DNA of 34,694 nt from Ramlibacter sp. (GTDB lineage Bacteria; Pseudomonadota; Gammaproteobacteria; Burkholderiales; Burkholderiaceae_C). Below, piece by piece: positions 23,045 to 32,801 of the stretch. The translations under genes and the position numbers were made by a program. Numbering within the stretch: position 1 is the stretch's first letter; each line of letters starts with the position of its first letter. The notes beneath the pieces are model-generated. The model saw nothing but the letters and a program-made list of their open reading frames with translations. It ran no database searches and was not told the origin of the DNA. The stretch covers positions 1 through 34,694 of the forward strand of contig JALHLO010000014.1 of NCBI GenBank assembly GCA_022844525.1, read 5' to 3'.

Positions 23045-23536
23045 TCAGGTCACCGCGACGCGCTTGGGCTTGTTGGCAAGCCGTCGCGACACGAGCGCAC
23101 CCAGCGCCAGCGCGACTTCGAGCGCGACCTGCGGCTGGCGGTTCGAGAGTTCGCCAAAGCGCAGCGGCGTCATCGTCCAGAGCTTGCACGGCGTCGCCGC
23201 CTGCACGGTGGCCGTGCGCGGCTGGCGCGAGAAGAACGCGCCTTCCCCCACCGCCGAGCCGGACTCCACCGTGGCCAGCCGGATTCTCTTGGCCTCGTCC
23301 TCGAAGTGCACGGTGAGCATGCCGGCCTCCACCAGGTACACGGTGCGGTCGCTCGCCCCCTGGTGGATCACGACCTGGCCCTTCTGGATGGACAGCGGCT
23401 GCAGGTAGGTGCGCAGCAGGTCCCACTGGGCCGCGTTGAGCGCCGGCCGGAAGCCGTCCAGGGAATCGTGCTGGGTGGCCGCGACCAGGTCGCGGATGTC
23501 GAACTGCAGCGCGCCTGCGGAAGACGGCGCGTTCAC
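23045..23536 (-). CDS. Cyclic-nucleotide-binding-domain protein without DNA-binding domain
   Basis: 163 aa. It has a Crp/Fnr-type cNMP-binding beta roll: LQPLSIQKGQVVIHQG, YLVEAGMLTVHFED, then VGEGAFFSRQPRTATVQA, which corresponds to the phosphate-binding cassette. The sequence stops after one helical segment (VALEVALALGALVSRRLANK), so the usual helix-turn-helix is missing. It therefore probably acts as a small-molecule or protein-interaction sensor rather than a transcription factor. The frame opens with GTG and only a weak ribosome binding site is visible, so the start is uncertain. It is a lone gene on the same strand as its neighbours. Confidence 0.8.
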   Translation of the reverse strand: MNAPSSAGALQFDIRDLVAATQHDSLDGFRPALNAAQWDLLRTYLQPLSIQKGQVVIHQGASDRTVYLVEAGMLTVHFEDEAKRIRLATVESGSAVGEGAFFSRQPRTATVQAATPCKLWTMTPLRFGELSNRQPQVALEVALALGALVSRRLANKPKRVAVT

Positions 23537-23638
23537 GGGTGGCCCCGCGAGGTGTCAGGAAAGTGGGTCATGAACTCCTCCCTTGAAGCGTCCGGCTTGG
23601 TCGCCGGTTTTCTGCTGCTTCGTGACCGAATGCACATG

Positions 23639-23691
23639 GTCCGCCGTGCTCATCCGTCTGGGGGCAGGGGAAAACCCTTGCTGTGGCGGAC
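23639..23691 (-). terminator. Possible hairpin terminator after the beta-propeller gene
   Basis: GTCCGCC (23639-23645) and GGCGGAC (23685-23691) are perfect inverted arms, with an inner GGGGAAAACCC core between them. It lies about 15 bases past the stop of the SMP-30-like gene in its direction of transcription. There is no clear T-tract, so this is weak. Confidence 0.25.
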
Positions 23692-23705
23692 AAGTCACAC
23701 GCGGA

Positions 23706-24830
23706 TCAATCCCCCTTCGCCGGCAACCACCCCAGCACCTTCGCATGCAGGCTCTGCACGTAGAGCCGCTCCCGCGTCTCCGTGATGGCCGTGGTTTCCG
23801 GATAGGCGCCGCTCGGGTCCTGCAGGTCCGCCACCACGCGGCCGTCCTCGGTGAAGGCGATCACGTGCCCGTAGGCCCTGGGCACCGGCCACAGCGCGCG
23901 CGGCAGCCGCAAGGCGACCTTGCGCAGGAAGGGCTTGCCCGCCATGTCGTCGATCACCGGATTGCGCGGCTTGGCGAAGCCCAGCCAGATCCTGCCGTCC
24001 AGGCCGCGCATCAGGTTGTCCGGGTAGCCGGGCAGGTTGTCCAGCAGCACCTGCGCCTGCGGCGAAGGCTGCCCCACGTCGAGGTCCGTGGCGGCCGCGG
24101 CGATCTTCCACACGCGGTACTTGCCGGTCTCGTTGACGAACAGGCTGCGGCCGTCCGCCGACAAGGCGATGCCGTTGGCGAACGAGAGGCCGCGGGCCAC
24201 CACGCGCGTGCTGGCGGTGCGCGGGTCGTGCGCCAGCACGCGGCCGGTCGCGGACTGTTCCAGGATGTCGAGCACGCTCGCCTCGAAGGTGCCGCCCCAC
24301 TGCGCCGGGGCGAAGCGGGTGGAGGCGTCGGTGAGGTAGATCTGCCCGTCCGGCGCCACCACCACGGCGTCGGCGTAGCGGATCGGGTCGCCGGGGCGCA
24401 CCCGGTCGGCCAGCACCGTCACCTTGCGGTCGGGCCCGATGGCGAGCAGGCCCTTCAGGGCGTCCGCCGCGACCAGCCGGCCCTGCGCATCGAAATCGAA
24501 ACCGAGCACGCGGCCACCGGTGTTGGCGAAGGTTTCCTGCCCGCTGCCGTCGGCGTTCATGCGCACGATGGCGCCGCTGGCCATGGCCGCATACAGCTTG
24601 CCGTCCGGGCCGAAGGCCAGGTGTTCCGGGCCGGCCTCCCGGCCGATGTCCACGGTGCGCAGGTTCGCCAGCCGCGTGTTGACCGCGTGCACGCCGGTGT
24701 AGCCCGGAGCGGCCGGCGCGCGCCAGGCCACCGGCTCCACCGGCACGGGCCAGAGCAGGAGGTAGGCGGCCAGCACGGCGAGGACCGCGGCAAAGAGGAG
24801 GGCAAGACGCTTCGGGCGCAAGGCAGGCAT
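23706..24830 (-). CDS. Membrane-anchored SMP-30/strictosidine-synthase-like beta-propeller
   Basis: 374 aa. A single N-terminal membrane segment (about residues 7-25) likely anchors the protein facing the periplasm. The rest is a six-bladed propeller of the SMP-30/gluconolactonase/strictosidine synthase-like group: GPEHLAFGPDGKLYAAMASG, VVVAPDGQIYLTDAS, LSFANGIALSADGRSLFVNE, LPGYPDNLMRGLDGRIWLGF. The NG and DN pairs in these blades correspond to the metal-site region of lactonases in the family. The YRVWKI and RKVALRLPRALWPVP stretches resemble the APMAP-like branch. The substrate is unknown. The start at 24830 has GGGAG upstream; a longer in-frame extension looks non-coding. Confidence 0.82.
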   Translation of the reverse strand: MPALRPKRLALLFAAVLAVLAAYLLLWPVPVEPVAWRAPAAPGYTGVHAVNTRLANLRTVDIGREAGPEHLAFGPDGKLYAAMASGAIVRMNADGSGQETFANTGGRVLGFDFDAQGRLVAADALKGLLAIGPDRKVTVLADRVRPGDPIRYADAVVVAPDGQIYLTDASTRFAPAQWGGTFEASVLDILEQSATGRVLAHDPRTASTRVVARGLSFANGIALSADGRSLFVNETGKYRVWKIAAAATDLDVGQPSPQAQVLLDNLPGYPDNLMRGLDGRIWLGFAKPRNPVIDDMAGKPFLRKVALRLPRALWPVPRAYGHVIAFTEDGRVVADLQDPSGAYPETTAITETRERLYVQSLHAKVLGWLPAKGD

Positions 24831-25131
24831 GGCGGCGATCTCCCGGGGAGATCGCGCATTGTTCAGCAAACCGCGCGGCCCGCAAAGGGCGTGCGCGCGC
24901 CCAGGCGCGTCGCGCTGGGTCATGGTCCTGGGAACCGCCGTTGCGCGTTGTCGGAGGCTTGCGGGGGTAGCCACGATCCTCGCCGCCCGCAGTTTCTGTC
25001 GGGGCTTTCCTACCGCAGCCTCAGCCATTGACGCGCGACCGGGCCGGCACCGCGCCCAATAGGATTCCGTCTCGCAGCATGCCAATCCGGGTGCGGCATC
25101 CCAGTCCCCCCCGCGTCTCGAGAGATGGAGC
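24831..25131. other. Divergent intergenic region, no gene seen
   Basis: About 300 bases separate the divergent beta-propeller and KaiC-like genes. It must carry promoters for both. I see no clear sigma-70 boxes, long repeats or RNA structure apart from general GC richness. Confidence 0.5.
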
Positions 25132-26633
25132 ATGAGCCAGACAACGCACCCGCCCAAAGGGCTTCTATCCACCGGAATCCCTGGCCTCGACGTGGTCCTG
25201 GGCGGCGGCCTCGCGCCGAACCGCATCTACCTCATCGAAGGCGAACCCGGCACGGGCAAGACGACGACCGGGCTGCAGTTCCTGCGCGAGGGCGTCGCCC
25301 GCGGCGAGACGGTGGTCTACATCACGCTGGCCGAAACCGGCGAGGAACTGAGCGCGGTCGCTGCCTCGCACGGCTGGACGCTGGACGGCATCCTGCTGCA
25401 CGAGGTGCTGCCCACCGAGGACCTGCTGCGGGACGACCAGCAGTACACGATGTTCCACCCGTCCGAAGTGGAGATGGCCAACACCACCCAGCTGATTCTG
25501 TCGGCCATCGACAGCAACAAGCCCACGCGGGTGGTGCTCGACTCGCTGTCCGAGCTTCAGCTGCTGGCCGACACCCCGCTGCGCTACCGCCGCCAGGTGC
25601 TGGCCCTCAAGCAGTTCTTCGCCAAGCGCAACTGCACCGTGATGCTGCTGGACGACCGCACCGCGGCTTCGGCGGACCTGCAGGTGCGAAGCATCGCCCA
25701 CGCCGTGATCCAGTTCGACCTGGCCGTGAAGGACTACGGCGCCGAACGCCGCCGCGTGCGCGTCATCAAGTACCGCGGCCGCAACGCCATCGGCGGCATG
25801 CACGACTACAACATCACCCAGGGCGGCATCGTGGTGCACCCGCGCCTGGTCGCCGCCGAGTCGCGGCAGCTGCGGCCCTCCGGCCAGGTCACCAGCGGCC
25901 TCGAGCCGCTGGACAGCCTGCTGGGGGGCGGCCTGGAGCAAGGCACCAGCACGCTGATCGTGGGCCCGCCCGGCACCGGCAAGTCCTCGCTGGCCGCGCA
26001 GTTCGTCTCCGCCTTCAACCTGGCGGGCGGCAAGGCCGCGATGTTCCTGTTCGAGGAGTCCAAGAGCAACCTGCTCAACCGGGCCGACGGCCTGAACATG
26101 GACCTGCGCGGCGCCATCGCGGCCGGCAAGCTGTCCATCCAGCAGATCGACCCGGCGGAACTCTCGCCCGGCCAGTTCAGTGCCGCCGTGATCCAGGCGG
26201 TGCACGACGGCGCCGGCATCGTGGTGATCGACAGCCTGAACGGCTACATGAACGCCGTGCCCGACGAGCGATTCCTCACCACGCACATGCACGAGCTGCT
26301 GACCTACCTGGGCCAGCGCGGGGTGGTCACCATCCTGGTGGGCATCCAGCAGGGCATGCTGGGCGGCCCGATGTCCAGCGCCATGGACGCCAGCTACCTG
26401 GCCGACAACGTGCTGATGCTGCGCTACTTCGAGGACGACGGCGAGGTCAGGCAGGCCGTGTCGGTCTTCAAGAAGCGCGGCAGCATGCACGAGCGCACCA
26501 TCCGCCGCTTCAGCATGTCCAGCAAGGGCATCGAGGTCGGCGAGGTGCTGCGCGGCTACCGCGGCATCCTGACGGGCGTGCCGGTGCCTCGGGCCGCTGC
26601 GGCGAACACGGACGAAGCGCTGAAGGCCAGGTA

Positions 26634-26634
<1 letters not shown>
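25132..26634 (+). CDS. Two-domain KaiC-like RecA-family ATPase
   Basis: 500 aa with two tandem KaiC domains, the size and architecture of cyanobacterial KaiC. Domain 1 has Walker A GEPGTGKTT (37-45) and TLAETGEE with catalytic acidic residues near 68-72. Domain 2 has GPPGTGKSS (278-286) and LFEES with E308/E309. The region of the KaiC phosphorylation sites (S431/T432 in Synechococcus) reads DASYLADN here, so by my alignment the serine position may be kept and the threonine is not. No kaiA or kaiB is present, so a circadian oscillator is unlikely. Such proteobacterial KaiC homologues are thought to be signalling ATPases. The next gene, a hybrid kinase, overlaps the stop by one base, so the two probably work together. 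The start has GGAGC upstream. Confidence 0.9.
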
Positions 26635-28118
<1,484 letters not shown>

Positions 28119-28147
28119 AGGGGTGGAAGCGGCGCGCGGGGTGTGGG

Positions 28148-28187
28148 ATGTCTGCTCCTGGCTGCGGATTCAGCCGGAAGCAGACAT
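28148..28187 (+). terminator. Strong 17-bp-stem hairpin after the kinase gene
   Basis: Arms at 28148-28164 and 28171-28187 pair over 17 positions with one mismatch and one G-U wobble in RNA, around the loop CGGATT. It lies 30 bases past the kinase stop. No T-tract follows, so it may be a factor-dependent or bidirectional terminator, or a member of a dispersed REP-like family. It also sits where the G+C content begins to drop toward the right-hand block. Confidence 0.55.
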
Positions 28188-28326
28188 GTCTAAGCTCGTC
28201 ATACCCGCGAAGGATCAAAGATGGCACTGGATGACACACGAAGAACTAGCTCCACTGGGAATCACGAACAAAGGCTAGCTATGGCCCGGCTACGACAGCT
28301 CCCTCGCCGCGCCCTGTTCGGAACGT

Positions 28327-28343
28327 CTGCTCGCGGCGAGCAG
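28327..28343 (-). terminator. Hairpin after the S8 protease gene
   Basis: CTGCTCG and CGAGCAG form a perfect 7-bp stem around CGG, 12 bases beyond the protease stop on the - strand. The position suits a terminator; the missing T-tract lowers confidence. Confidence 0.35.
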
Positions 28344-28354
28344 CCGGTCAATGT

Positions 28355-30532
28355 TTAAGTACCTAACCGGATGCGGGTTCGCAGTTCGACGGGCAACAAC
28401 TGCGTGTAGCGTTGGCGAACGAGCTGATAGATCTGCTCGCCCTTGGCGCTGGCCACCGTGACGACCAGCACATACGGAAGCGATGCAGCGTGCTTGTTCT
28501 CTACGGCCAGGCCGCGGCGGCGCGCGCCGTGGTCGACGTCGAAGAAGGCATCGAGCAACTCGGATGCCTCAAAACGCGCCGAGTTGTGCAGCACCGTCTC
28601 CCACTTGTTGCCGTCGGCGCGCTGCTCCTGTTCCCTCTCACGGTCACCAAGCGAGAAGAATGGAACGGGGTCGTCGTCCTTGCGCTTGAAATAGATCGTC
28701 AGACCGTGCTGGGTATAGTTCACCGGGTCGGCCGGGTCGACGGGCGAGCTGAAGCAGAAAGTAGCCGTTATCGTGAGCTTCACACCCATCTTCACAGGCG
28801 GCACGGGAACACGGATGCGCATTCGCCCGCCAGCCTTGATGTGACCCTGGTACAGGATGCTCACTTCGTGATCGCCACAGGTGAGCAGATCCTCTGGGTT
28901 GGCGACGAAACGCCCCCACCCCACCTCACGGCGGTTATCGTTTTCCGAGCGTTCCGCCTTGTGGATCATGAGCGCTCGCAGTGCCGTGGCCGTCAAGGGC
29001 TTTGCGCACAGCGCGCGCGCACCGGCTGCAGTACGCAGGGCCAAGGGCGCCGCATAGCTGGTGCCCTGCACGCCGGTCAGGCCCCGCGCCAGGGGATTGA
29101 GCAACACGAGCGGCTCTTGCGAGGTGCCACCGAACGCCAGCCCATCGGGCTTGACCAGGTCGGGGGTGCGCCCTGGGCCATAGCAGCTGTAATCAGCGCG
29201 GCCCCACATGAGCTCGCGTGACGTCGCCGACCCCACAGCCAGAGCATTCACGGCGTCAGCTGGTGGCTGGATGCGTCCTTTGTTGCTTGTGAGAGCCCCA
29301 TCGTTTCCCACGGCTACGGTCATGAAAGTGCGGCCGTTTCCGAGATGGCGGTCGAGCATCGCCGTCCAAGCATGTGGCTGGTCGTCGTCGATACACATCC
29401 GCGGGCCCAGGGAGAGATTGGCAAAGTCCACCCCACCGGAGTGCAACACGGCATCGACGCGGTGCATGCAGTCATAGAGGTCCACGTCAAATTCGTTCGC
29501 CGATCCGATCACGCGCTGGTGTTCGACGTTGAAATACGGCTGTGGCAATACCTCGCCTTGGTCCGCAGGGCCGAACAGAAGCGCCGACGTCACTTCGTTG
29601 CCGTGCAGCAGGTAGTCTGCCTTGGTCTGCTCCAAGTGGGCGGGAACTTCTTCCTTGCACCAGCGACCGAGGTCTTGCACGCCCAGGCCCCCATCGAAAA
29701 CCACCACCCGCAGCGACGGGTCCAGACAGTCCTGCTGAGGCAGCGCAGGCGCCTGGCCCTCCGCCTGCGTGCGGATGGTGGGCCTGTTCATGCGCAACTC
29801 GGGAAGCCGGCGCACAGCTCGCAAGGCTGTGAACTGGGCGAACGAATCCAGTTGCGCGCGCGGAGCGACCGCTGGCATGAACACCAAACCGCGCACGCTC
29901 AGGAGCTTGGAGCGGCCAACCTGAACTCCGCAATCGGCTGCATACGACTCCAGTGAGTCCAGCAACACGTCATCGTTGCCGTCGCCGTGAAGGACGATCT
30001 CCAAGTCGACCCAAGCATCGTCGCCCTCCAAATGGAGCAGCCGCTCGGCCGGCTGCAGCAGGCGAATGCGCTCGATCGTGCGGAAGTCGCGCTGCAGCTC
30101 CTTGTTGGCCTGGTCATCCATCAAGAGGCGCTTGAGCATGCGCAAGGTGTCACTTTGGGCGGCCAGATAGACCTCCGCGGCTGCCTGAGGTATGTTCTTT
30201 TCACGACCCGGCAGGTCGCGCTCGGGCACGATCCTGGTTCCCTTGCTCCCCAACATCTGGAGGTTCGCGTACTTCAGCAGGTGATGGGGCATACGCGTCT
30301 TGGCCAAGTGGCGCGGATGGATCGTCATCACAACGGTGCCCTGACCACGTGGCTTCGCGCGCTCGGGCAACTGGTCCAAGGCGAGTGCGATGTCGGCGAG
30401 CGCGGGGGCGAGGCGCGCTCGGGCTTGCTCCATGCTGTAGACGAAGCGAGGAGGAGTGGAGCCACCTGTATGTCGGTCGGTGGGCTTGGCCAGAACTTCG
30501 CCATTGCCGAGGAGCAAATTGGGTCCGGCCAT
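28355..30532 (-). CDS. S8 (subtilisin-like) serine protease paired with AAA+ ATPase
   Basis: 725 aa. The catalytic set is complete: D280 in VVVFDGG, H310 in YLLHGNEVTSALLFG, oxyanion N410 in AVGNDG and S492 in GVQGTSYAAPLALR. There is no signal peptide, so it should act inside the cell, which is unusual for subtilases. About 270 residues of mixed helical sequence precede the catalytic domain (propeptide-like or a substrate-sensing domain), and about 150 residues of beta-rich sequence follow (SILYQGHIKAGGRMRIRVPV, then TITATFCF). The gene starts eight bases after the ATPase stop with AGGA upstream, so the two are translationally coupled. Recurrent AAA+/S8 pairs occur in bacterial accessory regions; a conflict or defence role is plausible but not shown here. 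Confidence 0.88.
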   Translation of the reverse strand: MAGPNLLLGNGEVLAKPTDRHTGGSTPPRFVYSMEQARARLAPALADIALALDQLPERAKPRGQGTVVMTIHPRHLAKTRMPHHLLKYANLQMLGSKGTRIVPERDLPGREKNIPQAAAEVYLAAQSDTLRMLKRLLMDDQANKELQRDFRTIERIRLLQPAERLLHLEGDDAWVDLEIVLHGDGNDDVLLDSLESYAADCGVQVGRSKLLSVRGLVFMPAVAPRAQLDSFAQFTALRAVRRLPELRMNRPTIRTQAEGQAPALPQQDCLDPSLRVVVFDGGLGVQDLGRWCKEEVPAHLEQTKADYLLHGNEVTSALLFGPADQGEVLPQPYFNVEHQRVIGSANEFDVDLYDCMHRVDAVLHSGGVDFANLSLGPRMCIDDDQPHAWTAMLDRHLGNGRTFMTVAVGNDGALTSNKGRIQPPADAVNALAVGSATSRELMWGRADYSCYGPGRTPDLVKPDGLAFGGTSQEPLVLLNPLARGLTGVQGTSYAAPLALRTAAGARALCAKPLTATALRALMIHKAERSENDNRREVGWGRFVANPEDLLTCGDHEVSILYQGHIKAGGRMRIRVPVPPVKMGVKLTITATFCFSSPVDPADPVNYTQHGLTIYFKRKDDDPVPFFSLGDREREQEQRADGNKWETVLHNSARFEASELLDAFFDVDHGARRRGLAVENKHAASLPYVLVVTVASAKGEQIYQLVRQRYTQLLPVELRTRIRLGT

Positions 30533-30540
30533 CTGGTTTC

Positions 30541-31632
30541 CTACGCGTGTGATTTGATTGAACGCAGCACCGTCGTGTGGGAAACACCGATCGCGTCGGC
30601 AATTTCTCGCGCGGGCATGCCCTGGGCCTGATGCAAGAGGATCTGAAGGTCGCGGCCCGCAGCGCGCAGCACTTTGGCAGCCGCGCCGTGCTGTCGGCCG
30701 GCGTCCAATGCGGCGTTCACGAGCGCCTGCTCGAATCTCACGCCGTGGAGGACATGCTCTTTGCGGCTCGCGTCCACGGCACGCGAAACAGCCGACATGG
30801 ACTGGCCCTCGAAGAGCCGAGCCAACAAGTCAGCCATGACACGGTCGACGCCCTTGGTTCGAAAGGCGCGGGAGATGAGCGCAGCCGACGGCAACTCGAA
30901 GTCCATCCTCATGTCGAAGCGGCGCCAAACCGCTGGGTCGAGCAATTCGCCATGGTTGGTAGCCGCAACCAACAACGACATGGGCGTCCAGTCGTCGATG
31001 GTCTGCAGGATCACGGTGACCAAGCGCTTCAGCTCGCCGACATCGCTGTCGTCGTCGCGGCGCTTCGCGATGGCGTCGAACTCGTCCAGGAGCAGGACGC
31101 AAGGTTGCCGCTGGGCATGCTCAAGTACGGCGCGCACGTTCGCGCCAGTGCGGCCAAGAAAGCTGCTCATCACGCTGGCCAGATCCAGCGTTAGGAGCGG
31201 CAAGTCGAGCCGGCGAGCCAGCCACCGAGCGGTCATCGTCTTCCCAACGCCAGGGGGCCCGCTCATCAGTACAGAGCGGATAGGAACCAGCCCGGCCGCG
31301 GTCAACTTCTCAGCTGACTCACGCTCTTTGAGCAGCCGAGTCACGGCCACCGTCGCTTCCGGGCTTAGCAGGGGCTCCGCTGCGGGCCGGTCCTGGGATT
31401 CGAATCGGACCAGTGGCATCTTGGTGTCGGAGTCGACCGGAGAGACGGATGGAGTATCGAGCCGGCGCATCGCGGTTCCAGTGACCATCGGCATCACGGC
31501 GGCAGCAAGGGCTTGGTCGCTCTGCCGTACTAAGCTGGTAAAGCGACGCACCCTCATCTCGATCGCCGCTCCCCCGACCTGAATGGCGTCTTGGAAGAGT
31601 TCGAGCAGTTCTTTTTGTGCTTTAGGGTCCAT
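30541..31632 (-). CDS. AAA+ ATPase with C-terminal helix-turn-helix, partner of S8 protease
   Basis: 363 aa. An N-terminal helical domain (1-90) precedes a classical AAA+ core: Walker A GPPGVGKT (125-132), Walker B LLLDEFDA (180-187), sensor-1 asparagine in VAATNHGEL and an arginine-finger pair at R237-R238. This core resembles FtsH/spastin-type unfoldases, consistent with feeding or gating the protease encoded next. The last 25 residues read as a helix-turn-helix (MPAREIADAIGVSHTTVLRS), so the protein may bind DNA, possibly the repeated sites just upstream of its own gene. No ribosome binding site is visible before the ATG at 31632, which is otherwise the natural start. A DNA-binding ATPase coupled to an intracellular protease suggests a sensor/effector pair. 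Confidence 0.85.
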   Translation of the reverse strand: MDPKAQKELLELFQDAIQVGGAAIEMRVRRFTSLVRQSDQALAAAVMPMVTGTAMRRLDTPSVSPVDSDTKMPLVRFESQDRPAAEPLLSPEATVAVTRLLKERESAEKLTAAGLVPIRSVLMSGPPGVGKTMTARWLARRLDLPLLTLDLASVMSSFLGRTGANVRAVLEHAQRQPCVLLLDEFDAIAKRRDDDSDVGELKRLVTVILQTIDDWTPMSLLVAATNHGELLDPAVWRRFDMRMDFELPSAALISRAFRTKGVDRVMADLLARLFEGQSMSAVSRAVDASRKEHVLHGVRFEQALVNAALDAGRQHGAAAKVLRAAGRDLQILLHQAQGMPAREIADAIGVSHTTVLRSIKSHA

Positions 31633-32136
31633 ACAGCGGCTGAAATGTTGGAACGCAGTTTAACCCCATTCGACTGAAAATGTTCCAAGCCTCAAACAAT
31701 CCCGCTCGACGACGTATAACTTATTGATTTTATTGACAACATGAAAATCATATCTGGAACATGTTTTGGTCAGTAGCCCGTCAAATGTGTTCCAGGCCGC
31801 TTGCCACCCCCCTTCTTTACGACTCGAGATGGCTCGCGCTTCCTTGCCCCTGAACGGGCAGGGTTCTCTCGAACAGTGGTCAGGCGCTCCGCAGCCAAGC
31901 GTGGCGCCCGATCAGCTGTACCCACCAATACGAACAGCAGCCATACCGTTACTCCAGATACTCTGAGTCCAGGCCGTGACGTCTGCCTCCGTCCCTAAGC
32001 GGAGGCCCAAGTCATCGCTGCACGCCGCCTCCCGCCGCCGCGCCGATGGCTCCGGGCGTCCCCTTTCCTCCGCCCCAAGGCAAGGCCACTCGTCCAGCCG
32101 CTTCGACACCGAAGGCCCAGCAGTAGAGAGTGGCCC
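31633..32136 (-). promoter_or_regulatory. AT-rich control region of the AAA+/protease pair, then non-coding stretch
   Basis: About 500 bases without a supported gene. The part next to the ATPase gene (31640-31800) is much richer in A+T than anything nearby and holds four TGGAAC-type sites, listed separately. On the - strand a TTGTCA box (31739-31734) and a TATACG box (31718-31713) are 15 bases apart, a suboptimal but possible promoter between the inner sites. Further out, a 7-bp-stem hairpin (31985-32006) lacks a T-tract. The remainder shows nothing I can identify. Confidence 0.5.
31648..31795. repeat. Four TGGAAC-type sites forming two inverted repeats
   Basis: TTGGAAC (31648-31654) pairs with GTTCCAA (31682-31688), and CTGGAAC (31754-31760) pairs with GTTCCAG (31789-31795). 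Gaps between arms are 27 and 28 bases, nearly three helical turns. Read in the same direction, the four sites share TGGAAC followed by mostly A, two variable bases and a T-rich triplet. The first site lies 16 bases upstream of the ATPase start codon, and the candidate promoter lies between the two pairs. An operator set for an autoregulator is the natural reading. Confidence 0.55.
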
Positions 32137-32663
32137 TCACGTCGGGGAACCGCGCTTGGCGGAGCGGGACTCGTGCCAGACAGGGCCTAGCATGGCCGTC
32201 ATTGCCGGCAGCCATTCCTGCAGATCGGCCCGCGCCTGGAACTTCTTGTAGGAGCTGAACACCCGCGTGTTGTGCTCCAAGGCATAGCCGGCGTTCGGAT
32301 CGTCGCACTCCAAGGCGTGGACGAAATGCACCCAATAACGCGCCCCGGCTTGCACGTACAGCAGCTGTCCGACGGCCCTCTCGGAATCTCCTTGAATCGA
32401 GGAGAGCAGACGCCCATTCAGCATGCCGTGCTTGAATTCGAAGCACAAGGGAAGGGCTCCTGCGACCGCGCAAGGGCGACATCAACGTGCACGCCGTTGG
32501 CCTCGGGAAAACCCAGGCAGGCGAGCTCGACTTCCAGCTCGCCCAGCACGGCGTTGCGGAGCACGGACTCCGCACCACCGTTGCGCGCAGCAGTAAAGGC
32601 ACCGGGCTGATCACACCACCCGTGGAGCGCCCTCCTGAGCGCCACGCCAACCTGTTCGTTCAT
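32137..32663 (-). pseudogene. Frameshifted gene with PD-(D/E)XK nuclease-like signature
   Basis: Two overlapping frames together make a coherent protein of about 175 residues. The first begins MNEQVGVALRRALHGW (start 32663, GGAG upstream) and runs to VHVDVALARSQE. The second begins near 32455 with CFEFKHGMLNG and runs to SAKRGSPT at 32137. Joining them needs one base near 32455-32465. Across the join the pattern E (in LGELEVEL), D (in VHVDVAL), ExK (in FEFKHG) matches the catalytic core of PD-(D/E)XK nucleases. It may be a recent pseudogene, a sequencing error or, less likely, programmed frameshifting. The partner gene upstream ends 138 bases away on the same strand. The family assignment is by motif only. 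Confidence 0.5.
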
Positions 32664-32801
32664 TTCTCCGGTGCGTTCCAGCGGACTGTGCGCAGCATGC
32701 GTGACCTTCGCTTGGCGCCGCTGCACCTGCAGGAACCTGTCGGGCCGCTTCACACCGGAAGCAGCCTGACGCCAACTGGCGGGAGGGTTCGATCTTCTTG
32801 G

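Noticed and set aside
23706..25226. Longer 506-codon form of the SMP-30-like gene
   Set aside because: The extra part precedes the membrane anchor, looks non-coding and overlaps the KaiC-like gene start; the ATG at 24830 has a ribosome binding site and a proper signal anchor.
31648..31795. CRISPR array or tandem-repeat array
   Set aside because: The repeated unit is only about 7-13 bases, alternates in orientation and has no uniform spacers, so operator-type sites fit better.
31985..32006. 7-bp-stem hairpin as terminator of the nuclease-like pseudogene
   Set aside because: It is more than 130 bases past the stop and has no T-tract; kept only as a note in the intergenic entry.
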